DNA of 64,000 nucleotides from Euglena gracilis. Taxonomy: Eukaryota; Euglenida; Euglenophyceae; Euglenales. Both the position numbers and the translations under genes were made by a program. Under the pieces are notes generated by a model. That model was not told the DNA's origin. It saw nothing but the letters and a program-made list of their open reading frames with translations, and ran no database searches. Of the stretch, positions 1 to 11,228 are shown piece by piece. The stretch's first letter is position 1, and every line of letters starts with the position of its first letter. The stretch is from assembly GCA_039621445.1 (NCBI GenBank), contig CP154956.1, positions 80,286,474 through 80,350,473 of the forward strand, given 5' to 3'.

Positions 1-3000
1 CCCCGGTGTGCCACAGAGCCGTCGGTGAAGGCGGCCGCGGGGTGGGGGAAGCAATCCGCTGGGGGCAGCAGGATGTCGCCGGGGTAAGCGGGCTCCGGTG
101 AGAGGGCCGGCCAGTGGGAGGCACGGAGGGAGGCAGGGTTGCGGCGGATGCTCCAGGACAGTTGGGAGAGGGCAGCCCGCAGGGCAGGGGACGGCTCGTT
201 CCACTCCGACCGGGGGCAGGCGATGGCGCGGTGTACATGGCCGACGAGGCTGGAGGAGTTCGCGATGAGCTGCAGCCAGGACAGCTGTAGCAGCCGCGCG
301 TGCTCCATCGGGTCGCGCACCGCGGAGGCGCCGAGGGGGAAGCCCATGGCGACGTCTGGGCTCCGCCACAGGTTGAGCTCCGAGGGGGGCTTATGCAGCA
401 GGGACTTCCCGACGTCGATGAGGGGTTTGAGATCGGTCGCGCGCACGTTGCGGATTTGGCAGCCATATAAGGCCTGGGGCAGCACGGCGACCGTCCACAG
501 CGTGCTGCAGATGGCGAGAGGGAGGGGCAGGCTGCGGAGACGCTGGGCGGCGGAGACGGCCTTCTGCACGCGCGGAGCGAAATGCTGCTTGGAGGCCTGC
601 GGCTCGGGCAGGCCCAGTTCGATGCCGACGAAGCGGAAGGATGGTGATGACGTGTACGCGGAGCCCAGGACGGTCACGGTGGAGCCTGCGCCGAGGGAGG
701 ACCACAGCTGCACCTTGGTGACCTGCACGGCGAGGAGATCGCACCACCGGAGATATCCCGCGATGAGGGTCTGCATTTCTTGCTGCCCGCGCGCCACGAG
801 GACGAGATCGTCTGCGAAGCTCAGAGAGGCGATGCGCAGCCCGGCGATGTCCACACCGCAGGTGGTGGAGGCCGCCCAGCGATGGAAGGCCTCGAACAGC
901 AGGTTCAGGAGGTCCGGGCTGGCCGGGCACCCCTGGGCCAAGCCGTTGGCGGCTTGCCACGTGCTACCGTCGACAGCACCGTAGCGGAAGCGACGGCGGA
1001 CATGCATATAGAATGCCTCGAAGCAGTCCACGGTGGCCGAGGCGACGCCCGCGTGCCGCAGGGTGTTGAAGACGGCCCACCAGGGCAGGGAGTCGAAGCA
1101 CTTGACCAGGTCGAAGGACGCCAGCCACAAGTCAGAGCAGCCAGCCCGGGCTGCATGCACCAGATCGGCCACCACCTGGGCGGCGTGGACGGTGCCGCGC
1201 TGCGAGCGGAAGCCAAAGACCGCGTCGCTGAGGAGACACCTCTGCAGCGTCGGCGCCCACAGGGTGATCACCCCCTTTGCCCAGATGCGGTATAGGATCT
1301 CGAGGACGGTGATGGGGCGCTGATCCTTCGGACCTGTACCCCCAGAGGACTTGGGAATCATGGCCACATACGCGTCCAGCCAGTCCGCTGGCCAACGGCG
1401 TTCACTTTCGACCAGGTTCAGCAGCCGGGCGACGGCGTCGTGGAACACCGCCGGCATGGCCTTCCAGGTGGAGAGCGGCACGCCGGTCATGCCCGGGGCG
1501 GCGGAGTCACGCATGCCGCGCAGGGCAGCGCGTACACGGTCCCCAGACCAGGAGGAGGATGGCCAGGAGCAGGTTTGCAGGTGCGCGCCGAACTCGGAGG
1601 CCGTAAAGGCTTGCCACCGCGCTGCGGCGTCGTGGTTGTCGTGTTGGCGCAAGACGCTGTCGACCCAGAACTTCCGCACCACGGTGTCGACGGAGTTCTT
1701 GGTGAGACATTGCCGGCCGGAAGCGTCGAGCACGGGGCGGGCACCGAAAGGGAGAGGTTCCGCCTTCAGCCAGCGGAAGATGGTGGCCGGACGATCGCGC
1801 CATAGCGTAGGCAGGGATGCGCGCCACCGCTGATGACGCTCCTGACGCATTTCTCGGAGTTCCCGATCGATGGCTGCACGTCGGGAAGCTGCTTCGGCGG
1901 CGACGGCAGCGCGCAAGTCGGGGATGGAGGTGCGGGGGAGCCGGAGTCCGCGGGAGTCGAGGGAGTCCAGCAAGCGGAGCCAGGGCCAGGGCCAGGGACC
2001 CAACGGGGGAGGTCCGGAGGACAGCTTCTCGAGGCGGTGCAGGACGGAGAGGACGCAGCGGTGCTGTATGACCTTGTCCGAAGCATACGCGGGGCGGCGG
2101 TGGGCTCGGCGGTGGGACCAGCCGCCCGCGAGGGCGACCAGCCGGGAGAGGGCTGCTCGGAGAGAGCGGGAAAGGGAATCGAGGGTGTGCGGGCGGTCGG
2201 GGGAGAGGGCGGCGGCCTCCGGGGAGAGCTCCCACTGGTGCAGCAGCTCCATCCAGCTGCTGGAGGAGGACAGCTCCGCGGAGGGGGTGGACAGCAGCGG
2301 CGGGGGGCGGGGACGTGGTGGACGCCAGTCGATGCGGCCGGGGTGGAGGGCCAAGGCGACCGTGACCGGGGAGTGTCCACCGTCGCGGATCTCGTCCAGG
2401 ACGGCGGCGGACAGCACGTATCGGAGAGCAGCGGAGTTGGCGAGGATCAGATCGATGCGGGAGGACGCCACCACGCCGGAGGAGAGGGGCGAGTGGAACG
2501 TCACGGGTAAAGGTTCGGGTAACAGGGCGGCGTGCACGTCGGTCCACGGGGCTCCGGGGCCGAGGAGGTGGGTGAGCAGCGGGCAGGGGGGACGCTGGCG
2601 ACCGGAGCGGCTGCGGTAATCGCGGCAGGGGAAGGCGGACCCGTTCCAGTCGCCGAGGAGGAGGGTGGGGGTCTGCATGTCCAAGCTGTGGGACAGCTCG
2701 GAGAAGGCCAGGTCGAAGATGGCTCTCTCGTCGGCCTGGGTGTGGAGGGGCGCATAGACGGTCAGGAGGAGCAAGCCCAGCGGCAGCTCGGCCCGGGGCG
2801 CCAGGCGGATGCCGTACAGGCGGCGCATGGTCTCCAAGCGGCGCCAGGCAGGGCAGGTTGGTGTGGCCGGGGAGGCCGCGATGCCATGCTTGTGGACGAA
2901 GCCGACACCCAAGGCACGACCGAACTCGGAGTGCGGCAAGGGGGGGGACCGGACGGCCGTGATGGAGATGCAGCTGCAGGTGGCGCGCGGTGGTGAGGGC

Positions 3001-3130
3001 TTTTTCCAAGGGGAGCGCGGCGAGATGAGTCTCCTGCAGAGCGACGATGTCGAGGTCAAGAGAGGCGACCAGGGAGGCTTTCTCCGGCGTCCAGTGGGAC
3101 ATGTTCCACGAGCCGAGGCGGAGAACTGGC
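1..3130 (-). pseudogene. LINE polyprotein: AP endonuclease - reverse transcriptase - RNase H (partial)
   Basis: The AP endonuclease opens near 3,115 with LGSWNMSHW and LQETHLA. It continues with LLLGDWN near 2,650 and SRIDLILAN and GHSPVTVAL near 2,390-2,450. RT motifs follow: GFRSQRGT near 1,205, FDLVKCFDSL near 1,090-1,115 (catalytic Asp), NGLAQGCPASPD near 925-945 and SFADDLVLVA at 807-818 (FADD catalytic pair). RNase H begins at the left edge with AFTDGS. GDWN, FDLVKCF, FADD and TDGS all share one reading frame. The endonuclease N-terminus is in another frame, and the break maps near the G8 run at 2,940-2,947. This would nick target DNA and prime reverse transcription. Domain calls are secure; activity is doubtful because of the shift. 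Confidence 0.88.
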
Positions 3131-3339
3131 GGCGCCACCGCCGGGGGGGGGGGGGCCAAGCCCCCAGGTGCGGCATCATGAGACATAGCGGCCGGAGCCC
3201 TCCGAGGCGGAGCGCTTGGCGGCCTTGACATCTCTCCCTGGTGACAGGGGAGCCTCCGGTGAGCGGTTTCGAGAGCCTCGCAGTACGCCCGCATCTGTCT
3301 CGGAGAGGGCCCGGGTGGGGGACAGCGGGGGGGGGGTCT

Positions 3340-5443
3340 TCCTCCATGGGTTCGGCGGGTGACAGCAGGGACGTGGGCGCGGCGTGAGAGGGCGGGTGGG
3401 GCCGGGCAGCACGTTCGGCAGCAAGTTCACGGCGCAACCGGGCGTTTTCCGCCAGGAGTTGGGAGAGTTGGGCGGTGACCACGGACAACTGGTCCTGCAG
3501 GCGACGGAGTTGTTCAGCCGTGGAGGGGGTGGGGTCGGCGCGTTGCTGCTGGCGGCGTTCACGACGCGTCGCGGCGGGTGTCGCGGACGGAGCTGGCTGT
3601 GCAGGGAGGGGAGGAGGCTGCCGCGGGGGGGGGCTGAGGCTTGCTGAGAGCAGCTTCGGGGCGGCGGGAGGCTGTGGTTGGCGAGGTCCACCCCAGGTGG
3701 AGGACTGCGGTAGGGCTAGGCCGGCACGGGGGATGCCGCCCAACGCCGAAGAGCATGAAGGAGGCGACGACCGCGGTGGAGGAGGCGCCCTTGTGAGCCG
3801 CGCTGCACACGTTCTGCCCCAGCTCCCGTCGTCGAAGGACGAGACGGACGGGTTGCCGGTGGCTGCGAAGAAGGCCACGCGCCGAAAGGGGCCAGCGTTG
3901 CCCAGCCGCACTTCTCCGCGATGAGGAGCAAGGCCTGTAGCCGCAATCAAGTCAGTCAGGCGGAAGACGTCGGAGTCCTCCAAGGGGCCAAGCCGCCACC
4001 AGCTCAAGCCGGAGGTAGCCTCGTGCAGGACCGCCTTCCGATCGCCCAGGACCAGCTGCAGTCGGGCCTCCAGCGCTCGTTTGTCCGCGCTTCCGGCGAC
4101 GCGGATGGCCACATCCTTGTCGTTTGCGAGGAGCCCGAAGACGCCGTCCACTTGGTGGGCCACCTGCCAGAGCGCATCGGCCCGCTCCCGATGCCCTCGC
4201 AATCACAGCATGTTGAAGTTGTGGCGCGCCAGTGCGGGGGACGTCTCCTTGGTCCAGAAGGGCCGGAGAAACGCCCCACCGCAACCACTGGCCCGAAGCC
4301 AAGAGGGAGCCTCGGACCGCGGGACGGCGAGCAGGGCTAGCAGGCCGCCGTGGACGGGTTGGAGTTGTTGAAGGCGATACCCGCTGTGGAAGGCGATGCC
4401 GACAGATCCCGCCGCCTTCTTCAGGGCCGCCATGGCCGTTTTCACCACGTCCCGCTGCCGCACAGCAGGCGGGAGGTCGAATTCTGCACGCAGGAGTTCC
4501 AGCTGGTTTGGTTCCGGCTCGGGCGGCCGGCCGCGGAGCCAGCGGCCGGTGGGCGGGAGAGGGACCTCCACCCGACGAAAACTGACGGTGGCCAGCACCT
4601 TGTTTCTCGGGAGATATGCTGCTTCCCATTGCGAGGGCGGCAGCTGGCGCTCATCGGCGGGCACGCGGCGCAGGCGGGGACGCTCGCCCACCAGGGCCAC
4701 CTGCACCTCCAGGGACGGGTCATCCAGCAGGGCAGCGGCCTGCGGGAGCAGAGATCGCAGGGAGGCGGCGTCGAGAGTTTCGGGGCACTTGTCCCGCGGT
4801 AAGACTGCACAGACGGTGAACACGGTGTCCGCGTCCTCCAGGCCCACCTGGAAGTGGACCCTCTCCAGCCAGACCGCAAGATGGGGTCGTGGTGGGACAA
4901 ACACATGGCATGGCCCGTCCGGGCCCCACCTCTTCGGGGAGTCGCGCCGCAGGGCGTCCGCATCCTCCACGTGGGGCTTGGTGAGGAAATCACCGCCTAC
5001 CACCACCAGTGCGAGGTTGGGGATGATCTCCAGAGCCAGCGCCGCCAGCCAGCCGGAGTCGAGCCTGGTGTCGTAGACACGGATGGGCGTCTTGGGGTCC
5101 AGGGAGGCCGGCAGTTGCCAGCCATCCCGTCGAAGAGCTTCCGCAAGTTGGAGTTCTTGAAGCTCCCGCGCAGACAGTCGCGCGGGCCGAGCAGGTAGCC
5201 AAGTCTGCTGAGGGCCGGCTCCTCGTTGAGCAGCCCGAGGGGGATTGCCGTGCAGCGCGTGCTGCAAGCGGTTCCGCGCCTTCCGGGAGGTCGTCCAAGT
5301 CCCGGGCGGGGGCGGAGATGACGATCGGGGGGCAGCCATCTCGGCATGAGCCCCACGGAGCGTGGCGGTGGGTACTGGTGGGGGGGGGCAGGTTCTTCTG
5401 GTAGTTGCTCCGAACAAAACGGGCAGCAGAATGCTGCATCCAC
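3340..5443 (-). pseudogene. LINE ORF1-like region with coiled coil and in-frame stop
   Basis: An open frame upstream of the endonuclease contains a folded-looking region (for example LALEIIPNLALVVVGGDFL). I do not recognise the domain. It stops at a TGA at 4,203-4,205, but the same frame stays open and protein-like beyond it (REHRERADALWQ-like, then FFAATGNPSVSSFDD) into a coiled coil near 3,400-3,515 (AQLSQLLAENARLRRELAAE). ORF1 proteins of LINEs often use coiled coils to trimerise and bind RNA, so this role is inferred by position. The true start is unclear. Upstream, a CCA/TGG trinucleotide run gives poly-Thr or poly-His in any frame and is unlikely to be coding. Confidence 0.6.
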
Positions 5444-5446
5444 TCG

Positions 5447-5548
5447 TGGTGGTGGTGGTGGTGGTGGTGGTGGTGGTGGTGGTGGTGATGGTGATGGGGA
5501 TGATGGTGGTGGTCGTGGTGGTGGTGATGGTGCTGATGATGCCCGGGG
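5447..5548. repeat. GTG/GAT trinucleotide repeat
   Basis: A run of GTG triplets interspersed with GAT lies at the 5' side of the LINE. Any long open frame through it is a by-product of the triplet periodicity. Confidence 0.9.
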
Positions 5549-5599
5549 AAGCTGTGTGAATGGAGGGGCAGTTGCAGGTATCTATCCCCACTTTCTGTC

Positions 5600-6370
5600 T
5601 TGCTTTTGGTGCACTGCTTCATATGTTGTCATCATACCAGTTGGACGTCTGCGTTTGGAGGGCTGCGCTTCGAGGCGGTCAAGGACCTGGTCGTGGACAG
5701 TCACGGGACAGCCGCGGGAGCCGAGGAACGGCAGCCGCGCTGGCAGGAGACCCGGGAGCCGGCCAGGCAGCCATGTGGGACCGGCAGCATTTCAGTGAAA
5801 ACCACTGGCTGAATGGAGCCAACAAAGGATTGCACCTGGGTCAGGAGTGAGGTGACCTGTGTAGATGTTGTCTGCCGCTGTGGGTGGTTGCCTCTCAGCC
5901 TGAAGGGCAAAGGGGGGGACGGACACATGCTCCTTACACCTCGAAGACGCCGGCACATTTACAGAATTGGTGTGTGTGTCTGTGTGTGTGTGTGTGTGTG
6001 TTGTATGGGCTTGGGCGGCGCATCTCGCATTCAAGCTTTTTTGTGTCGGTGCGTGCAAATGCGCACACCAACACAAATTTTTTGAACTTTTTGCTTTAGA
6101 GGGTTGGGGTCCAGGTTTTGAACTGCTTGTGACACACCGTACCTCCATTTGGTATTGTAATTTTCGCAACAGTTGATTATGTGTGCATTTAAGCACACCG
6201 ACGAAGAGAAAAAGTAAAAGTGCTAGATGCGCTGCCTGACGTCGAAAGGGGATGGCTCTCCTGGGGTGGCAGCCAACCCTGATCTTTTCAAACCCAAAAT
6301 TATCAGACAATTTTGATTTATTATGATATCTTTCGCTCCCAAGCCGACCTAAGCTAAGGGATGCGCCATG
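5600..6370. other. No gene seen; contains (TG)n microsatellite
   Basis: This is mixed sequence with a TG-dinucleotide run near 5,971-6,001 and no recognisable coding region. The first part may belong to the LINE 5' UTR. Confidence 0.6.
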
Positions 6371-6625
6371 AGGGAGGAGAGGGGTCATTTTCCCCTTTCA
6401 AGAGACCAGTCACCTCACCCACCCCAGGGTCATTCTAGCCACTCGGGCCAAAATGACCGAAAAATTTTCCGGCACATTCGGTGTTGGGTGGCCACTTTCA
6501 GTCATTCCTGGCTGATCCCCTCCCCCCTGGGGATGGGGATGGGGATGGGATGTGGAACCAAATCCAGTCAGTCACCTCCACCCCTGGGTGGGGTCGGACA
6601 CACCTTGAGCAATGATATGGTCCAG
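6370..6625. mobile_element. Degenerate short repeat of the CAGTCAGTCAC family
   Basis: It contains ACCAGTCACCTCACCC, AATCCAGTCAGTCACC and a terminal TGGGGTCGGACACACC followed by TTGAGCAATG. The same motifs occur in the elements at 54.6, 57.9 and 62.75 kb. It looks like an old member of that nonautonomous family. Boundaries are approximate. Confidence 0.45.
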
Positions 6626-6719
6626 CAAGCCAGCAGCTCCCAACCAGGCTGTGCCCCCCCAACTAAACCCTGGACACCCTCCTTGTATCAAACCCAGCTG
6701 GCCCCTCGGTTAAAATAAA

Positions 6720-7780
6720 ATGAAAAGAATTGAGAGCCAAGGCAAAAGAAATTTATTCGCGTCCAAATTCAGTGTTTTTCCACCTTGGACGTCGCAAGAA
6801 CAAGGTTTGGAATGGTTTAAACAAAAAAAATTGGTCCCTGTTGGTTATTTTGCATGTTTATTTGGAATCCAACCAAAAAGCAAGGGTTTTTGATTCATTT
6901 CGGGTTTTTATTTCAGGTTCAGTTCTACTAGCAAAGGACATTTGGTATGATTATATCTTTGGCTTTTTTAAACATTTTGGTTTTTTTAAAATTTCAAGAA
7001 GGCTTCTTTAATGAAGAAAAAAGCCAGCATCCCCCTAGCCACAAGGCGTTCAGTCAAAAGGCTTGTTTGCTTTCCCAAGCAGTTGAAACTAAAAATGGTT
7101 CCCCAAAGTTCATCCGTCGGTTGAAAAATATACATTGTGTTTTTCAATCAGTGCCAATCAAACATTAGGGGGCCGTAACCAGAAAGAGCCAATTTTCATC
7201 AAGAAGGGTCGCAAATCACGTTGGTTTGGATTTTCACACTATTTCGGCTTGTTTGCGGTGGTTTTTGTTGAAGTGCAGTTTTTTGCAATTGTCGCAGTTT
7301 GTTTGCAGTTTTTTTTGCAGTTTTTTTGTATTTTTTGCAGTGCAGTTTTTGAATGGCTCATGTGCAATGTTTCCCCTCCCTGCGGGGGATGGTCAGTGTC
7401 TAAGTGCCTTTCAGATCCCCATCCCGAGGTCTTTAAGATAGCCCCCTGCACTGGCAGTGACGAAATGTCTTACCTCTAAAGTAGACCCAAAGTGCCACTT
7501 TGGGAACTTTTTTGGACAAAAAAACAAAAAGGCCCAAAAATTTGACGGAAAGTGTCATAGGAAAATTTTTGACTTTTTGGGGGTAGGGTCCACCCAGACG
7601 TCAGTCCGGAGCAATCAATTTCGCTTGCCCCCCCCCTTTTTGGAGTTTCAACCCCTGTAGGGGGGAGGCGGGGTCAGCTGGCATCCATGTGCCAGCCCAC
7701 CTAAATGTTCCAGCCTCTGGTTTGGACCGCGCCCACGCCCGCCTCAATCAGCCTCTAGGAGCTCGATTGGCCGACGAATT
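6720..7780. other. AT-rich and T-rich tract, no gene seen
   Basis: This is AT-rich non-coding sequence with a TTTTTTGCAGTTTG-like irregular repeat at about 7,265-7,350. I see no domains and no splice-bounded exon candidates. Confidence 0.5.
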
Positions 7781-7781
<1 letters not shown>

Positions 7782-7838
<57 letters not shown>

Positions 7839-7851
7839 TTTTATATATATG

Positions 7852-7887
<36 letters not shown>

Positions 7888-7906
7888 CGTTTATATACAA
7901 ATATAT
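7782..7906. repeat. Compound microsatellite (TC)n(TG)n(TA)n
   Basis: Consecutive TC, TG and TA dinucleotide tracts, the last with interruptions. Confidence 0.95.
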
Positions 7907-9017
7907 AAATGACCAAAAGCAACTGGCGACGGGGCAAGCCATTAGACAACGGAGACCGCGCCACGCTTGATAGGGCAGTCGGAAGCCGGGACGGACGGCG
8001 CGTCAGGGCTTCTTTGGCGTGCGGTGGGTGGATGATTGCCTGGGGGCAGAGGAACAGCACACGGGGAACGAAGGCACGTCCCGCACCCACTGGTACCACT
8101 GCTACGCCGTGGCTGTGTGGCCGCGGCGCCGGACGGTGGCCCTGCAGCCCACCCCACTCCGGACTTGTGGAACACCGGTTCGCCTGTCGGTTGACGTTTG
8201 CAGAGCTCTGCGACAAGGATACGTGTATTTCAGGATTGACGTGATCCGACCAACCCATCCCACCAGGTTGGGTTGGGTGGCCATTTTTGGTGTCCTAAAT
8301 TCCCCAGCATTTGGTGTGAGGAGAATAACAATTCTTTCGCCTTTTGGCTCCGAAGGATCAGTAAGACCGAGGAATGGATCACTGGAAACCCAGCAATTCG
8401 GAGGGGAGGAAGTTTACCAGAATTGGACCCAGTCAACAACCAAATGATGGCATGGCCAACAGGACCGGCTTTTGGTCAGGCATGACTGGCGTGGACAAAG
8501 ACCCCTCCTGAACCTCAGCCTCGGTGGATAGGGCGACCAACCACCCCCATCACCCCCACCTACCTGCGCCGTCCTGGCAAGCTGGCAAGGAGTGTTCGGT
8601 GAGAAGTCTAACGCCTCCGGACGCCTCCAGTGAAGGGTTAAGTCGTGGCTAAACGCATAAAGAATGCAGTGAGCACCCTCATATGCACTCAGTGAATTTG
8701 CTAAATAAAAAGGCCACGCTCAAGAGAGGGCAGAGAAACGTCCATAGGCTTCCTCCCATGCCCCCTGTGCAGTTCAGGTTGAGGGGTGTCCAAGGACCTG
8801 GTGGGTTTTTTGGACAGGTGAAGTCGAATCAAACTGCAGCTTGAGGGGAATGGACATTTATTGCTGCAATTGTTCGGATTGTTTCTGCGCCACGCCAATC
8901 TGTCACCACGCCATACCCACCCCCTCCCGGGAAACTGTCACCCTCAAGAAATTGTCACCTAAGCCCTGTACTCGCTGACTGGCCACAGGTGGGAGGTCAA
9001 GGGAGGTAGGTTCATGG
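7907..9017. other. No recognisable gene
   Basis: Mixed-composition sequence. Short open frames exist on both strands, but none shows a domain or consistent coding character. GACAATT/GTCACC-type words near 8,890-8,990 resemble the cores of repeats at 22.7 kb and 59.9 kb. Confidence 0.4.
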
Positions 9018-9028
9018 GAGGTAGGTGC

Positions 9029-9367
9029 CGCGGCCGGCCACGGCCAGCCGCCGCCCAACCATAGCAATGTTTTACTGTCAGAGATTTGATTTGGTTGGGC
9101 CGTGGCCTGCCGTGACTCAACCAAAGAAAATTTTGGGTTGGGCTGTGGCTGGCGTCAGCCCAACCAAAACAATTTTTGGTCTCCGGATAATCCAGATGGT
9201 CGGGCTGCGGCCGGCGGCGGCCGAACCAAATTATCATGATGGTTGGGTCACGGCCAGCCGTAGCCAAACCAGATGAAGTTTTTTTGGTTGGGGTGGCCAG
9301 CCACGGCCCAACCAAACTGAATTTTTTGGTTTGGCCGCGTTCAGGCACGGCCAGCCGCCACCCAACC
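9029..9367. repeat. Tandem array of ~30-bp GGTTGGG...CCAACC palindromes
   Basis: Six full units begin at 9,093, 9,136, 9,198, 9,241, 9,286 and 9,328, with a partial one at 9,029-9,061. Each has arms of the type GGTTGGGC...GCCCAACC around a GC-rich middle (GTGGC/GGCCAGCC). Units are separated by short AT-rich linkers such as AAAACAATTTTT. A related single unit is at 11,125-11,157. Each unit could form a cruciform or RNA hairpin. Confidence 0.85.
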
Positions 9368-9764
9368 TCCCATGACCGTCCGAGCACTGTTCTGCGAGCC
9401 ACCGATTCAACCTCCGATCCCCCAGTGTGATGTTCTTGTGTTCATCAGTCATTCATTCTTAGTTGCTTATGGGTATTGGCACCATGTAATACAAAAAAAA
9501 ACACAATGAGCAAGGTCAGGGTGAGGGTTAGGGTGAGGGTTCAGGTTAGGGTTAAGATTAGGGATAGGGTTACGGTTACGGTTAGGGTTAGGGTTAGGGT
9601 TATGGATATTTAGAGGGATGACATGGTTGAGGATAGGGTCAGTGTTAGGGCTAGTGTTAATGAATATTTAGACGGATATAGTTGGGGATTCCATATTTTC
9701 CGCATCCCATCCCAAGTCAGTATTCTTCGTCTGAGCAGTGCTCGGACGGTCATGGGAGGTTGGG
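9361..9764. mobile_element. Fold-back segment: 29-bp inverted repeats around a telomere-like tract
   Basis: Positions 9,361-9,389 and 9,736-9,764 are exact reverse complements over 29 bp (one arm starts CCCAACCTCCCATGACC). The 346-bp spacer contains the degenerate TTAGGG tract. This may be a fold-back element or an inverted duplication of flanking sequence. Confidence 0.75.
9517..9656 (+). repeat. Degenerate interstitial telomere-like (TTAGGG)n tract
   Basis: Repeated GGTTAGGGTTAGGGTT with variants (TGAGGG, TACGG, TTAAGA, ATAGGG). The degeneracy and internal position argue against an active chromosome end. Confidence 0.75.
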
Positions 9765-9829
9765 CCTCGGCCGGCAGACCACGGCCCAAACAACACCACT
9801 GCATTTGCACCAGGCTTCTGCTTAAGGGA

Positions 9830-10240
9830 TTGCAGTTCCCCCCCCGGGGGGGGGGGGGGCTGGACTGCAGCTAGTCCAAATTTGGTTAGTGGGATTTCTA
9901 GCAGACCCCGGGGGGGGGGGGTCTGCTAGCAGGGCTAGCTAGTGGAAAATTTCTTTCCAGTGACCGGCGCGAAAAGCGCCGGAAATTTTTTTGGGACCCC
10001 CAAAAATGGCTAAAGATGCCTGTTTTTGGCCATTTTTGGGAATTTTTGGAACAAAATCGGCCCAAAACCTATTTAAAACCTCATTTCCACCTCGGCGCAC
10101 AGCGCCGGAGGAAAAAAAATTTTTCAGTTCGGGGGACCCCCGGACCCCCTCCCCCCCCCGGGGGGTCTAGCTAGTCCATTTTTTCCAGTGTCCAGCCGAT
10201 TGGCTAGCCAGTACCCCCCCCCGGGGGGGTCCGTAAGCAT
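9830..10240. repeat. Hairpin-rich repeat block with CTAGCTAG flanks
   Basis: It contains C(n)G(n) palindromes (9,839-9,860; 10,149-10,166; 10,206-10,228), a perfect hairpin AGCAGACCCC...GGGGTCTGCT near 9,900-9,928, and GGCGC-type stem-loops at 9,964-9,982 and 10,093-10,107. CTAGCTAGTGG near 9,933 and CTAGCTAGTCC near 10,167 suggest element ends. No coding region. Confidence 0.6.
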
Positions 10241-10317
10241 AAGCAGCAAACTGGGCCAGAAGCGAAGTTAGCGCCGGCCATCGTAAGCATAAGCCTGCAG
10301 GGTTTCCCACTGATTCG

Positions 10318-10402
10318 TACACGAATAAGTACGAATAAGTACGAATTGCCGAGATCTGCCAAAATACGAATAAGTACGAATAAGTATGAATGAAAAATTC
10401 CC
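10318..10402. repeat. Decamer tandem repeat (GTACGAATAA)n, copy 1
   Basis: Imperfect tandem 10-mers of the form GTACGAATAA, interrupted by GAATTGCCGAGATCTGCC. Confidence 0.9.
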
Positions 10403-10667
10403 CACTCACAAATAAGTACAAATTGCCAAGTAGAAAAAGGTATAATTTTCTACAACATTGCATCGACTTGAAGGGCCCTAACACTTCTCTGTATGTGATG
10501 CACATCTTGTCTTATGAGTGTATAGAAACTGCACATTTGTCTTGAGCTGGACCACCCCAGGGTCCTTGCTCACAAAATTGAATTGCCCTGGTCTGAACAG
10601 TCTTTCAGTTTGGCAGGACTGATTGACGTCAAAAACCGCCAACACATGTCATCTAACCTTCGGAAAG

Positions 10668-10806
10668 CAGCCGTTGGCATGTTTTGCAATGGTGACTGCG
10701 AAGAACGCTTTGCACACCATTGAACAATCCGCTTGTTTCATCTTGAGTATTTGTTCGTGCATGGCATGCTGGACAACATCAGCCGCAAAGGAGAAATGTA
10801 TTCTTC
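10668..10806 (-). other. Protein-like segment, possible exon
   Basis: The minus strand reads FAADVVQHAMHEQILKMKQ followed by VCKAFFAVTIAKHANG. It is preceded on that strand by an A-rich stretch ending CACAG, a possible acceptor. No domain recognised. It could be chance open frame. Confidence 0.25.
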
Positions 10807-10987
10807 CTGTGTTTTTTTTTGTATTTTTTCTCACAGCGATTTTTTCCACAAATTTCGCCGGAATGAGTTCGTCGTTTAGATAGTGAATGACCTGTTTTGC
10901 TTGCTTTTCTCGGTTTCAGAACGTTGAAGATGTGCCCAAGGAAGCATACCAAATGGTCATCTATTGCCATACATGGCCCTTTTTTGA

Positions 10988-11070
10988 AGTACGAATAAGT
11001 ATGAATAAGTACGAATAAGTACGAATAAGTACGAATAAGTACGAATAAATACGAATAAGAACGAATGGGC
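10988..11070. repeat. Decamer tandem repeat (GTACGAATAA)n, copy 2
   Basis: About eight 10-mers of GTACGAATAA, the same unit as at 10,318. A period of 10 keeps all three frames open, giving spurious Tyr/Leu-rich ORFs. Confidence 0.92.
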
Positions 11071-11228
11071 AGGGGAGTCCCCAAGTACGAGTCAATGGGA
11101 AACCCTGAAGCCTGGTTTGCACACTGGTTGGGCCACAGCCAGCCGCGGCCCAACCAACAGCCATCCCACCTCCCGTGATTGTGTCACCTGAGCCCCGTCT
11201 TCGCTGACCTGTCTCCTACCTCTGTATT

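Larger units (their letters stand above)
1..5600 (-). mobile_element. LINE-type non-LTR retrotransposon, cut by the window edge
   Basis: A minus-strand element reads from about 5.6 kb to the left edge. In order it has an ORF1-like region, a coiled coil, an AP endonuclease, a reverse transcriptase and the first residues of an RNase H domain. No LTRs are visible. The AP endonuclease and RNase H place it among LINEs that keep RNase H, but I cannot name a clade. The 3' UTR and tail lie outside the window. Frame breaks and an in-frame stop suggest a decayed copy. Confidence 0.9.

Noticed and set aside
4990-5622. Poly-histidine or poly-threonine protein
   Set aside because: Produced by the GTG/CCA trinucleotide repeat in every frame.
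9517-9656. True telomere or chromosome end
   Set aside because: Tract is short, degenerate and internal, with unrelated DNA on both sides.
10979-11164. Tyr/Leu/Ile-rich membrane protein on the minus strand
   Set aside because: Translation of the GTACGAATAA decamer array, whose period keeps frames open.
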